Below, piece after piece: positions 1 through 10,877 of a DNA stretch of 64,000 bases. Below the pieces are notes generated by a model. That model was not told where the DNA came from. It saw only the letters and a list, made by a program, of their open reading frames with translations, and did not search any database. Position numbers and translations under genes: made by a program. Within the stretch, counting starts at the first letter, position 1, and the number at the start of each line of letters is the position of its first letter. Origin of the DNA: Tetrastigma voinierianum (lineage: Eukaryota; Streptophyta; Magnoliopsida; Vitales; Vitaceae); assembly GCA_016808115.1 (NCBI GenBank), contig JAEQBH010005270.1, positions 1 through 64,000 on the forward strand, read 5' to 3'.

Positions 1-308
1 AGAGAAGAAGTGATGCACACTTCAAAGAAAACCAAATCTGGAAGGAAAGCTATAAAAAGATGATGAGTCTAGTTGCAGATCCATTAAAGAGATGGTTGAA
101 TAAATAGATTTGAGAGCTATTCTGATAGTTACATTTCCTATTTCTTTGAAATGTTTGACCATTTCTCTAACTTTACCTGATTTCTTCAAATCAAAAGAGA
201 TAGAGGAAAGCCTAGTGGAGGCAAATATATTCTCTAGTAGAGGAAAAGCATAGTCATAAAGTAATCATCATTGACTTCTCTGAAGGAAGCAGGGCTTAGA
301 AGCTAATA

Positions 309-640
309 TTGGAAAAACCTATAATGGAAATGATAAGGCACATAAGACCTCTCTATGTGAGAGTACACTTTAATGGTAAACTAGTGTCCAAGGTATTAGT
401 GGATAATGGATCAGTAGTCAATGTGATGCCCTTAAGGATGTTGAGAGCACTAGGAAGAAGCATTGGTGGCCTAATTGAAACAGAAGTGTTTGTATCAGCT
501 TTCATTAGGGAAATCTCTAAGACTCTAGGTGTACTCCCTATTGACATCACTGTGGGTAGCAAGACTTCCTTATCGGCTTTCTTTGTGATTAATTCTACTA
601 CTAATTACAATGCTTTGCTAGGAAGAGACTAGATTCATGA
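309..640 (+). pseudogene. Tat retrotransposon aspartic protease domain (degenerate)
   Basis: A 107-residue open stretch has the retropepsin signature with the active-site motif read as VDNGS, so the usual T or G after the aspartate is N. Downstream VNVMP and the closing YNALLGRD motif are typical of plant Ty3/gypsy proteases. A stop follows immediately after GRD, where family members continue with WIH, and the next 300 bases continue the polyprotein only in broken frames. The domain would release Gag and Pol proteins from the polyprotein in an intact element. The upstream 300 bases look like the gag-protease linker but have no clear frame. Lineage assignment rests on the neighbouring domains. 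Confidence 0.8.
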
Positions 641-1241
641 TTGGTGTGTGTCATCTTCCCCTTCACCAATTTTTATTGTTTTGGAAAGGTTATAAAGTAG
701 AAGTAGTATGGGCAGATAAACAACCTTTAATTGCAACTTCATATTCTATTGAGGCTAGTTACTACAACCTAGAGTTTGGTCCAGTAAAATTCAGAGGCAA
801 GAAGAAGGATGGTGCTCCAAGAGAAATATACATTGAGTCAAGAAATACTAGTGAAATTCAAGACCAAGCTACCAAACTTCTAAAAAAAACTATTGTCATG
901 CCTTTTAGGCCGATAAAGGGGCTGATTATCAAGGAGATTGATGACTAAGTATTCTCATGAGAAGGATGCGACCGCTACAACCACGATAGTCAAAATGCAA
1001 ATGCAACAAGTTACTAAAAAAAATGGCAAAAGAGCAGTTCCAAGATATTTGTGGAGCTAAAGTGATTTATGAACACAATCAGATTAAGAGGAAAAAGAAA
1101 TTCAGATTGAAGATTTGGAGCAAGCTCCTTCTAAAATGGAAGACAAAAAACCTAAAGTACATGATCCTATGGAAGAAGTCAACCTCAGCATTGTGGAAGA
1201 GCCAAGGATTACTTACACCAGTTCTCTCTTACTTACTAACT

Positions 1242-2150
1242 TGAAGGAACAGATGATATCACTATTGTTGGAATTCAAAGATTGCTTTGCTTGGAATTAT
1301 GATGAAATGTCAGGATTGGATAGGGGCTATCGCCTTCCCATAAGGCTCAAATTCCATCCTTTCGACGTAACCACCTGAGAAAGGATGTCCCGAGTAGGCG
1401 AAGGTGAATGAGGAAGTGAGAAACTATTGAAGGCAAGTCATCGGGCCTCTGAGGCATGTTTAATGGTTAACAAACATTGTTCTTGTGATGAAGAAAAATG
1501 AAAACTTCGGTATGTGTGGATTATATAGAAATTTAAATGTCGTTACTCCTAAGGATATGTATGTGATGTTTATTGCAGACATGTTATTTAACTCTACTGC
1601 TAATAAGGTTACAATCCTATCTTAATAGTAGTATAAGATATACCTAAGACCGCCTTTAGATATCTTGGCTCCATAGGGATATCTAAATGGCTAATTATGC
1701 CTTTTGGTCTCAAAAATGCAAGTGCAACTTATCAAATGGTAACAAATGCCATTTTCCATGACATGTTAGGCCACCTGTGAAAGTATACGTGATGATATTG
1801 TGGATAAGTCACAAAGGAAGCTGAGTGAGCATGTAGATCATCTAAGGAAAAGTTTTGAAAGGATGAGGCATCATCAATTGAAGCTTAATCCACTAAAATT
1901 TGCATTTGGAGTTCGTGCTGGGAATTTTCTTGGATTCCTAGTTCACCAAAGAGGGATAGAGGTGGATCAAAACAAAGCAAAAACTATTGCTTTAGCCAAT
2001 GCTCCAACCAATGCTCCACAAAACAAGAAAGAACTCCAAAAGTTCTTAAGTTGGGTAATTATTTAAGAAGATTTATCTCTAACCTAGTGGGGAAAACCAA
2101 GGAATTCTCTGACTTTGTGAAGTTGAAAGATATGGAAGAGTTTAGGTGAG
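1242..2150 (+). pseudogene. Tat retrotransposon reverse transcriptase (degenerate)
   Basis: The N-terminal part reads as FKDCFAWNYDEMSGLD followed by a recognisable LPI motif near 1330. The middle part is broken; near 1697-1735 the conserved PFGLKNASATYQ motif is intact. The catalytic YxDD box lies near 1783-1800, where a frame disturbance leaves only DDIVDKS in frame. The thumb region reads HLRKSFERMRHHQLKLNPLKFAFG and then GNFLGFLVHQRGIEVD at about 1845-1965. At least three stops or frameshifts separate these pieces, so no polymerase can be made. The next open piece continues directly into RNase H. Confidence 0.85.
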
Positions 2151-2607
2151 AGGAACGACATCAAGCAGCCTTTGACAAGATCAAAGAGTACCTCTCTAAA
2201 CCTCTTGTTTTAATGCCTTCTATTAAATTATATTTATCATCTGCAAATGAGTCAATAGGTTTTCTTTTGGCACAAAACAATTATAAAGGTCATGAGAAGG
2301 CTGTATATTATTTGAGTAGGTCTTAAATCCAGTAGAAACAAGATATATCCCAATTGAAAAATTATGTTTGGCCTTATACTTTGCATATACTAAACTGATA
2401 CATTACTTGATTAAGTCTCGAGTCTATATGGTTTCTCATACCAACCTTAAGAAGTACATGCTTAACCGACCACTAATTACAAGGAGGATTGGTAAATGGT
2501 CCCTTGCTTTGCCACAGAAATATGTCAATGGACAAGCATTGGCAGATTTCCTAGCTGATCATCCTTCCTTAGATATTGGGACAAAGCAAAAGGAATTTAT
2601 GGAGTAG
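2150..2607 (+). pseudogene. Tat retrotransposon RNase H, first (RT-linked) domain
   Basis: After a stop near 2145 the translation picks up as a fragment resembling the acidic start of RT-linked RNase H, then LALYFAYTKLIHYLIK at about 2370-2420 and VSHTNLKKYML near 2430. It ends with GQALADFLADHP near 2530-2565, a motif I recognise from Tat-lineage elements, where it marks the junction to the second RNase H. A stop at 2605-2607 ends the open piece. In a live element this domain degrades the RNA strand of the RNA-DNA hybrid. Confidence 0.8.
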
Positions 2608-2621
2608 AAAAGGAACCTTAG

Positions 2622-3037
2622 ACCCTCAAATTTGATGGTTCAAGCACAAAGAATTCAGTTGGTGTAGGAATAGTGATTATTTTCCCAAAGGAGTAAAGGC
2701 CTACTTGTCTTTCAATCTAGCCTTTGAATGCACCAACAATTAGGTTGAGTATGAAGCTTTGGTGATTGGCTTAGAGATCCTACTAGAGCTTAGGGCAAAA
2801 GATGTTCGAGTCATTGGAGATTCTCAATTGGTACTTCGGCAATTAACAAGGGAGTATAAGCGCAACAACTTGCTATTAGCACCTTACTTTACTGTTGTCA
2901 TTCAATTGTTAGATTCCTTTGATAATGTGGAATTTGAACATGTGCCTTTGGAATCAAACTGGGAGGCTGAAGAACTTCCTCAAATAGCATATGATGTAAA
3001 AAAATGGGTGAAGAATTTACCCATAAGCTCATCATGA
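2622..3037 (+). pseudogene. Second, archaeal-type RNase H domain of a Tat element
   Basis: The fragment contains the three acidic motifs of an RNase H fold in order: FDGSSTKNSVGVGIV at about 2631-2675, YEALVIGLEILLEL at about 2750-2795, and VIGDSQLVLRQLTREYK at about 2810-2860, ending with FEHVPLESNWEAEEL near 2935-2975. Two separate RNase H domains upstream of integrase are diagnostic of the Tat lineage. A frame change separates the first motif from the rest, and a stop interrupts the stretch just before YEAL. All three catalytic acids can still be read, so this is the best preserved domain of the element. Confidence 0.85.
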
Positions 3038-3059
3038 CAGAGAAGAAGAATCACCCTTT

Positions 3060-4375
3060 AATTTTTGAAAGGGGGATCTACCTAAACATCTTCATTAATG
3101 ACATGAACATTGCTAGGGTGGAGAGCGAGTTGGATAATATTTACAGAATCCAAATAAAAGGGTTCCTTACATAACGAAGGCTCAGGCTCAGAATTTTGTT
3201 CTATTAGAAGGAGAACTATACTATAAAAAAAACTTGATGGGTTATTACTCAAGTGCTTATCTTTCCCATACAGCATGGAAGTTATGAAGCAAGTTCATGA
3301 ATGAGTTTGTGGGGCCCATCAATCTAGAGTAAAGATGCATTGGTTAATTAAAAGACACTGCTATTTTTAGCCTACCATTTTAAAAGACTACATCACTTAC
3401 TTTAAAGGTTGTCAATAGTGCCAAAAATATGGAAGTATATAGAGGAGCCCTATTATTTAATTACATTTAATAGTAAAGCCATGGTCGTTTAGAGGATGGG
3501 CCATGGACCTAATTGGGAAGATTTATCCATAATCATCAAAATGTCACAGCTTCATCCTAGTTGCTACAGACTATTTCACTTAGTGGGTGTAGGCAATACC
3601 ATTGAAGAAAGAAAAACATAAGGATGTGATTCAGTTCATCAAGGAGTAGATTATTCATAGGTTTAGGATTCCCTAATCTATCACTACTAATCAAGGAACA
3701 ATGTTCCTTAGGGAGGAGATGAATTACTTTGTGCGAATAATGGGATACAACTCATCAGATCAATTCCTAAAGATTGGCTTAGGATTTTATTAGAGACATT
3801 GTGGGCCTACAGGACTTCTAAAAGAAGTTCTATAAGGGTAAGTCCTTTTTCTCTGACTTATGGACAAGATCTAGTAATCCCAATGGAAGTAGTGGTGCAT
3901 TCTCTAAGAGTTTCCCAATAAAATGGTCTTACTCCTCAAGAGTACAATGAGGCCATGATGATGGAACTCAAATCTATAGATGACAGAAGTATACAAGCTT
4001 TCAACTATATGTTGATTCAGAAAAATAAAGTAGCTCAAGCCTACAACAAGAGAGTCAAGAGAAAAAGCTTTGAAGTAGGAGATCTTGTTTGGAAGAATAT
4101 ACTACCAATTGGTTCGAAAGACAGAGAATTGGGCAAATGATCCCCTAATTGGGACGGAATTTTCAAGATACATCAAGTACTACCTGGAAACGCATATTGG
4201 TTAGCAAACCTACAAGGAGAGCTACACAAGAGGTTCATCAATGGGAAAGACCTGAAGAAGTATTTCCCTACCATGTGGGAAATTGTAAACTTCCCAAAGA
4301 GTAGAGTCGATTCGGGGCCTTTGCCAGGGACAATGTTAGGGAAATGTTCTATTCTATATTTTGGAGTAAAGTAGG
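3060..4375 (+). pseudogene. Tat retrotransposon integrase (degenerate)
   Basis: Remains of the zinc-binding HHCC module lie at about 3290-3430, with GAHQS near 3315 and KGCQ-stop-CQKYG near 3400-3430. The core begins with WAMDLIGKI near 3495 and the first aspartate region ATDYFT near 3562. The second catalytic aspartate has become asparagine (SITTNQGTM, near 3677). The region that should hold the catalytic glutamate appears deleted, because the reading jumps to the conserved LWAYRTS near 3795. The C-terminal part (EVGDLVWK near 4074, then GNAYWLANLQGELHKRFING near 4180-4240) is relatively well kept. Many stops make it non-functional. Confidence 0.85.
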
Positions 4376-4600
4376 CTTTTTAGCCACTATTTTCTCAAGC
4401 ATTCAAAGTTTTCTCTAGCATAGTACCTTGTTCTATTCTATGTTTTGGATAAACATATAACCAGTAGGGTTTTTAAGCCTTTGTTTCTCAAATATATAAA
4501 TTTGTCTATCAAGGTACCTGTTTAATATATCAGTAGGCTTTTTATCTACTGTTTTTCAAATTCTCTAAAGTCTTACCTGATATACGGAGTATATGTTCTC
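4340..4600 (+). repeat. Degenerate tandem repeat, three units of about 70-93 bp, directly after Tat pol
   Basis: Three units share a core like AGTAGGCTTTTTA followed by a stretch ending TCTCAAA or TTCAAA. The cores begin near 4370, 4463 and 4532. This is the first of four distinct repeat families in the non-coding tail of the Tat element. Confidence 0.6.
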
Positions 4601-4650
4601 AAGTAAAGAGTAGGTCCAATGAACACTTTTAATCAACAAAAGAATTACAA

Positions 4651-5095
4651 TTCATTCCACAAACATCAACACACATTCAAAGGTAGGCCTAGTGTCACCT
4701 TGATCCACTAATTCAATGTCATGGTTGTAAGTGTATGTCTGCTAGTGTTCAATGATTTTTCCATAACATCAACACACATCCAACGGTAGGCGTAGTGCCA
4801 CCTTGTTCCACTAATGCAATGTCATGGCTATAAGTGTATGTATACTGATGGTCTATAAGTTCTCCATAATTCATTCCACAAATATCAACACATATCCAAA
4901 GGTAGGCCTAGTGCGACTTGATCACTAATCTGATGTCATGTTTGTGGAGTTTTAGGTGTTGGTGTTCCAATATTTTCCTGGAGCAATTATTCCATAAACA
5001 TTCAACACACATCAAATGGAAAGCCTAGTTCCACCTTGATCCACTAATGCAATGTCATGGTTGTAAGTGCACCTGTTCATTGCTCAATGAGTTTT
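4651..5095 (+). repeat. Tandem repeat, four units of 103-116 bp, in the 3' non-coding region of the Tat element
   Basis: Each unit contains CATCAACACACAT or a close variant, then AAAGGTAGGCCTAGTG, then CCTTGATCCACTAAT, and a GTCATGGTTGTAAGTG segment. The first anchor occurs at about 4664, 4767, 4883 and 4999. Tat/Ogre elements are known to carry hypervariable tandem repeats in this position. Confidence 0.85.
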
Positions 5096-5589
5096 CAACA
5101 TCTTAAGAATACATCCCAAAATCTTCTCCTTCCATCAAGCAAAAATGGTAGGCGGATGGCCACCTAGCAAGGGTTGGAAAGGGATCATAAGAGCGTCAGG
5201 ACAATCATTTGTCATCATGGGCTATAGAGTACAAAAGCACAAGTCAAGGAAAAATGAGCACTTATGAAGATGAGACCGAGTTGTAAGCCATTGAACCAAC
5301 ATAAGAAACTCTTGGAAAATTCATCCAAGGAAAATTTACAACTATGCTACATGACAAAATTTCTAAATCTCTGGCTACAAAGCCGATAAGCATTCAAGAA
5401 TAGCGGAAACAAGGCAAAAGTTTATAAGGCAGGAGCTTAGAGAGTTACCTTTAAGTCGTTTTCACCGATAGATAAATCAAAGTTCTTTGGTGATATATAG
5501 GCTATAGTTTGCCAAAGAAAAATTCAAGTTCAGCCAGATAAAAGATCACTCAACCTTTTTACAAAGCATTTTTGAAAAGGTTATCAAAA
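5096..5589. other. Non-coding stretch between two tandem-repeat clusters
   Basis: There is no convincing frame here. The stretch sits inside the 3' non-coding region of the Tat element. I see no repeat, promoter or RNA gene in it. Confidence 0.6.
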
Positions 5590-6480
5590 ATTTCATTATG
5601 CACTCAGGAAATTTTTTAGAACAATCGAACGACATCATAAGAATTTTTTTTAAGAGTACATTCAAGATTATTTTCGAGTTCTGCACTTAAGAAATTTTTC
5701 AAAATAGCCTAATGGGATCAGAAGAATTTTTTCAAGATTATTTTTTAGTTCTGCACTCAAGAAACTTTTTGAAAATGACATCATAATAAAATTTTCAAGA
5801 GTGTATTCAATATTATTTTTGAGTTTTACCAAAAAATTTTGAAATAACCGGTGTCATAAATTTTTTGAGGATTCATTGTGTTTTAAATTCTGCTTAGAAA
5901 AAATTTTAAATATCGAACAACACCAAAAAAAATTGAGAGTGCATTCAAGATTATTTTCAAAATCTTTGTTAAATTTTTTGAACGGATGAACATAATCATA
6001 CGAGATTTTTCGAGAGCGCATTCAAGATTATTTTTGAATTTTGAACTCAAGAAATTTTTCGAAATAGTTGAACGATATCAAATGAATTTTTTCGAGAGGG
6101 CATTCAAGGTGATTTTTTAATTTTACACTTTAGAAAATTTTTGAAACAACCAAGCAACATTAGAATAATTTTTTTCAAGAGTGTATTTAAGATTATTTTT
6201 CAAGGTCTAAACTCGGAAAACTTTCCAAAATAGTTGAATGACTTCAAATGGATTTTTTGAGAGTACATTCAAGATTATTTTCGAATTCTACACTCAATAA
6301 AATTTTCGAAATAGATGAACGACATCAAAAGAATTTTTTTCAAGAGTACATTCAAGATTATTTTCAAAATATGCACTTACTAAAATTTTCAAAATAGCCA
6401 AACAACATCAAAAGAATTTTTTTTAAGAGTGTATTCAAGATCATTTTTTGAAAACCTGTACTCGGGAAAGCTTCAAATGA
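5590..6480 (+). repeat. Tandem repeat, about eleven units of 70-83 bp (minisatellite) in the Tat 3' region
   Basis: The units share GAGTACATTCAAGATTATTT, then an ACTCAAGAAATTTTTC-like segment and a GAACGACATCAAAAGAATTT-like segment. The TTCAAGATTA anchor occurs near 5661, 5731, 5806, 5944, 6021, 6103, 6186, 6268, 6351 and 6434. The last five spacings are 82-83 bp; the gap of 138 between 5806 and 5944 holds one decayed unit. Period regularity improves toward the right end, as expected of a young local expansion there. Confidence 0.85.
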
Positions 6481-6842
6481 CATCAAAGAAAGTTTCGATT
6501 TTTTGCATCAATGAAGTTTGGAAATTCCATCCAAAATATTTTCCTTCAAGAAGAAATTTGGAATCAAGAACCATATTGTCAAGAAAGTCATACAAAGTTG
6601 TGATCTTTTCATCAATGGAGGTCTGACGAACTTCGAACCTCCAATAGCATAGGCTCGAAGATGAACAACGACGGCGAGGACTAAGCCCAAGCCCATGAGT
6701 AAAAGTCTATATAAGAGGCCCCATATCCATTTGAGTAAGCCTGGAGAAAAGTCCATGGGCATTTCTATTTTTTTTTTTTTTTGGAAGTCAAGCGAAGCCT
6801 TTTTTCAAATATCAGAAGTGTTAAAGAGGTGGAGTTGTTATA
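6481..6842 (+). other. Non-coding DNA with a TATA-like box at 6708-6714
   Basis: No coding frame is convincing. TATATAA at 6708-6714 followed by GAGGCCCC resembles an LTR core promoter. A purine-rich run near 6822-6833 precedes TGTTATATGC at about 6836 and could be the polypurine tract and LTR start. Both readings are inference. Confidence 0.35.
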
Positions 6843-7413
6843 TGCAGACGTGAATTTCCTTGAGGAACAAGGCTTTCTAGTGGATATATGGATAAATTTC
6901 TTGAGGAACAAACCTCCCTAATGGAGACATGGATAAATTCTTGAGGAACAAGCTTCTTTAATGTAGACGTGAGCAATTGTTTGAGGAAGTGGAAGAATGG
7001 AAAAGTGAGACTTGGGTAGCAGTCGGGAGCATCTATAAAGGAACCAATAAATCAACCAACAAACCAATCAATCAATTAACAAATCAATCAACTCAACAAT
7101 GTCAATCTACTTCAATAGTTCCTAGATTTTCAATAAGCTTTTATCAATTTCAACACTTTATTTCGTAGTTTCAGCCAAGTTTTTGTCATTTTTCCAGAAC
7201 AATGTCATTTTATTTCTTCATTGTGAAATCCAATGTTTTCTTTAGGAATTCCAACATTCTATTTCCAAGTTTCATTCAAGTTTGTCAATTTCCAGCACCG
7301 TGTTATTTCATTCATTCCTAGGGAAATCTAATATTTGTCTTTAGCATTTGATTCTTGCAATATTTCCATTCATACGACATTTTCAACTTTGATTTTGGGG
7401 AATTGTCAAAGTA
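6836..7413 (+). mobile_element. Candidate left part of the Tat element's 3' LTR
   Basis: The candidate start TGTTATATGC follows a purine-rich run, and TATAAA at 7034-7039 lies about 200 bp inside, a plausible U3 promoter position. The 5' LTR is outside the window, so the boundary cannot be confirmed. The segment ends where the solo LTR begins at 7414. Confidence 0.35.
6843..6995 (+). repeat. Tandem repeat of 40 bp, four units
   Basis: The anchor TTGAGGAACAAG (last copy TTGAGGAAGTGG) occurs at 6860, 6901, 6941 and 6981, with spacings of 41, 40 and 40. Units also share GGATAAATTTC and a GAGACATGG-like segment. This is the fourth distinct repeat family behind the Tat pol region. Confidence 0.8.
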
Positions 7414-9192
7414 TGTAAAACCTGAAAATTAATTTTACGAAAAATGGTAAAATGATAATTTTGGTGAAATCAAGATTTTCTAGATCTCGGATGATGAAAC
7501 GGATTTCACCGTTGGAATCTTCTCGCGAAATCTAGCTACCACGTCAAATTTCGTCGAATTCCGAGACAGACGGAATTTCACTTTTTTCGAGGCTCTGAGA
7601 GTGGTGTGGGACACTGGACACATTTTGAGTGGCTCAAGATGAGACACGTGTCAAGTGGAGAGCTAGTCAAACAATGAGCTCAAGTGTGGGGCCATAGGAG
7701 ACAAATGGCACCTTGTGAGTGGATGGAAATCCATGGTAGATGGATAAGAAGAGAATGGAAATCCTAAGAGCCAATGAGAACTTGACAAGTGGCAAGTGAG
7801 AGAACAAGTTCTCTTGACCCAAATTGACCCAACCGATTGGATGGGGGAAAAGATAGGGAAAATAGAAAGAGAAAAGAAAAAGGAAAGAGAGAGGAGAAAT
7901 TCTAGAGAGAGAGACTCTACCTTCTCTCTAGATTTTCCGACGAACGATTTGTCAGACCAGAGCTGAACCAGAGGCCAAAGTTGATCCCCCATTGCAGAGC
8001 ACACGTGGTGCAGTGAGTTGATGAGCTATGGGAGGTGGGGGTTTTCTCCTACTTGTTTACGTTGTTCCTTAGCTAGGGCATTTTAATGGATGGGGATGTT
8101 CTGAAGCCTGAATGTTGTGTATTTAGTTCCAAAGATTGGGATTGAGTGGCGAAATCCCTAGAGTCGTCCATGACAGTCCAAGACCGTGGGTTGGACTGTT
8201 CATGTGACCTTATGTGTTGTTGTGTGCTCTTTGTGTGATTCTTTGGGTAGTTAAGATGTTTCTGGGTGTCTCAATAGCCCAGTAATGAACTAATTTTTTG
8301 TGTTATTACTATCGATGAATAACGTATTTGCTTTGTGTATGATTTTCGTTAATATATGCATGCGTGATATATTAATATGAATTATTAATGAAATGGCATG
8401 GCCATTCATATCTTGTGGTAACTAGAAGCGATGAGTATGAGTGCATGACATGAAAAACATGGTTGTTAAATGAATTTCATGGGACGATTTTATGAAGAAT
8501 TGCCTTAGAGAGTTATCCAACAATTCATCTCGGAGGATGACCCATGACTGTTTCGGAGAGTTATCCAGCAATTCACCTTGGAGGGTTGTCCAATATAATT
8601 TTATCGAAAATTGGTATTATGTTTCAGGAACAAAAACCTTTGTTTTGAAAACAGTGTTTTGCAGCAACTTAGGCATGCGTGAGGGAGTCAGTGAGCGCTC
8701 GAGATGTGGGAATGGGTGTATCACATTCTCATCCATAACATTTAGACATTTGAGTAGGGACTTGAATGTTTCACTTGAATGTTTTGTGTGCCATTGCATA
8801 AGCACTTAGGTAGGGAGTAACTCATTGCTCACCCCGTCGTGGGATCGCACTTCCAGGTATATGGAGTATTCGAGGAAGGCTGATCTTCCTTTAAAGGCCG
8901 CCTTTGAGAAGAAAGTCGACATGTGGCTTTGATTATATATTTTTGTAAAACATGTACGAAACATTCTGATTGATACATGTTTGTATAAGAGTGTAGTTAA
9001 CTCTTGAAGCTATTGTAATATAGTTGGTTATATTTGGTGAGTATGGATGTATGGGCCCGACGTGGCCATTTTTACTCATGTTTAAGTCTCGGGTAGAGAG
9101 ACACTCATTTTGTGGCATTGAGACACTCAATGACTACATGTATTCCGCGAGTTAACGGGTTGTCAACGGACTCCCGGGGTCGGGGTGTCACA
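7414..9192 (+). mobile_element. Solo LTR, Tekay-like family, plus orientation
   Basis: It begins TGTAAAACCTGAAAAT and ends GGGGTGTCACA, matching the ends of the Tekay-type LTRs elsewhere in the window. The first 250 bp (GATTTTCTAGATCTCGGATG and onward) are homologous to the starts of the copies at 61032 and 63680 and, reverse-complemented, to the right ends of the copies ending at 30426, 30910, 40551 and 59857. A conserved block (CACTTAGGTAGGGAGTAACT, CTCATTGCTCACCCCGTCGT) lies at 8800-8843. No PBS or internal region follows. Flanks AAGTA and ACTAA are not a clean duplication. Confidence 0.75.
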
Positions 9193-10176
9193 ACTAAAGA
9201 GGCTACATAGTCTAATTAGAAGTTTGATCTTACGAGTCATTTCATTTTGAAAACACTTTAACTTCCTAGCACGCCCGCCCACTTGTATTTTATATGTTCG
9301 TGTGAAATTCAAAAACTACCATAACAATATGAAATTTGTTTATTATAATGGATATTTAGATATAAGTGAATTACATTTTGAAATTTTGATATGAGAAAAT
9401 TTTGTTGAGCTAATCCTAGTTGATTTATTTTTATTTTGTTGCTTTGTAAGAGCTAGTATATTTGATTTCTAATTCAAATTATGTAACATATTTAGTGTTG
9501 TTGAGAAACGCTAGCCTCCTTTTCTCTACAACTTCTCTTCTTTCTTCTCTAACCATTCATCTTCCTTAAGGAATGAGGGGGTGATTTTTTTTATCATTTT
9601 TGGCTTGAAATCACCCCTTTTCACCTCTTTTTTTTTTAATCTATCTCTTAATAAAATTGTTATTTCACAATTATTTAAGTTTTTTCTTGTTTTTCGTGTT
9701 GTCGCCGTCTTATTACGATGTTTGATTTTTTTTCGGCTTGTTACAACATGGTGCTTTTCGTCGTCTTGTTACGGCGGCTTTTGTGTCAATGGGACCAATT
9801 CGAGACCAGGCAAAAAAAGGATTCGATCGATCGAAGATATCATATTGTGGTCATCAGTATGTTGAAGAACGAGAGTTATAGATATTCTAGTCACTATATC
9901 AAATTTGTAGGTTTTATACTAATTTATTATCTTGTGTATGGATATTATTTCATCGTTTATGGTTTAGCAATTTATTATCTTGGATACATCGGCCTACATT
10001 ATGAGTTTGAATCGATAAAATGATTTTATTTAAAAAAATTTAGTGTTTTATTTCTAAATTAGTAATCATTTTAAATTCACAAAATTTAAGGTTAATATCT
10101 TTTATGACAATTATTACATCACATTTTCATTATTCTTATATACAAATAATTGTTTTATATTTAAAAACTTATTCCC
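9193..10176. other. AT-rich DNA without a recognised gene
   Basis: Short open frames between 9581 and 10023 have no recognisable motif and read like translated AT-rich DNA. The sequence just before 10177 could include a lost N-terminal part of the transposase pseudogene. Confidence 0.5.
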
Positions 10177-10877
10177 ATTAGGGTACTATTGGTGCAATTG
10201 ATGGAACTTTTATCAATGCATGCATTCTTAGTGATCAACAAGAATCATATCAAGGCCTCATGGGAAATGAGAACATTTCCAAAACATCATGACAATTTGT
10301 GATTTTGATATGAACTTTAGATCTGTTGTTGGATGTGAAGGAACATTTCATAATTTAAGAGTCTTAATGAAAACTATTCGTAACTCACAACATAATTTTT
10401 TCAATGCTCACTTCAAGTAAATATTCTTTATTCATTTTTATTTAATGATTTTATTTTATCAAGATAATCAACTCAATTTTTAGGAAAATATGATTTAGTA
10501 GATGCATATATAAGATTTTTGTGGCATTGTATCATAATATAAGCTATTGGTTGAGTTATTTTGTAGTGGTGGTAGAGTTGTATTAAAAATGAAATATCCA
10601 AGACATGCAAGATAAAGAAATGTCATTGAATGTGTTATTAGTTTGTTAAGGCATGTTTTCCAATATTGAAAAAGACTGACGCCTTACTCATTTGCTAATC
10701 AAACAAAAATTGCACAGAACATATTTCTCCTATTCACAATTTTCCTCAACAAGTCTTAATTGCTAATGGATTTTTAATATGACAATGAAATGGAATTGGA
10801 AAGTGACAATGAAAATCAAAATCAAAGTTCAACTACAAACTACTATTTTACAACATATGATCAAGAATTCAAGTAAT
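10177..10877 (+). pseudogene. PIF/Harbinger-type transposase (HARBI1/ALP1-like) pseudogene, partial
   Basis: Reading across frames gives GAIDGTFINACIL near 10191, which matches the first catalytic aspartate box of the Harbinger DDE nuclease (GAIDGTH). Near 10290-10400 follow CDFDMNF, VVGCEGTFHNLRVLMKTI and HNFFNAH, the counterpart of the family's VCDFDMxF...GWEGSAHDSRVL box. Near 10620-10700 come RNVIECVI and LTPYSFANQTKIA, matching the C-terminal RNVIERxFG...FANQ region. Frames shift repeatedly and an in-frame stop follows the first box. I saw neither terminal inverted repeats nor a 3-bp target duplication, so it could be a transposon relic or a broken copy of a domesticated ALP1-like gene. 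Confidence 0.75.

Larger units (their letters stand above)
1..7413 (+). mobile_element. Ty3/gypsy LTR retrotransposon, Tat lineage, decayed, 5' part outside window
   Basis: Translated remains run in the order protease, reverse transcriptase, RNase H, a second RNase H and integrase, followed by a long non-coding tail. A second, archaeal-type RNase H between the normal RNase H and integrase is the hallmark of the Tat lineage (Ogre, Retand and relatives). All coding parts carry stops and frameshifts, so the element is dead. The long 3' non-coding region full of tandem repeats is also typical of Tat/Ogre elements. The 5' LTR and most of gag lie left of the window. The right end is uncertain: a possible 3' LTR starts near 6836 and is cut at 7413 by a Tekay-like solo LTR. 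Confidence 0.85.

Noticed and set aside
9581..10023. Two overlapping open frames as a small host gene
   Set aside because: They are rich in Phe, Tyr and Ile as expected from AT-rich DNA, with no motif and no support for splicing or conservation.
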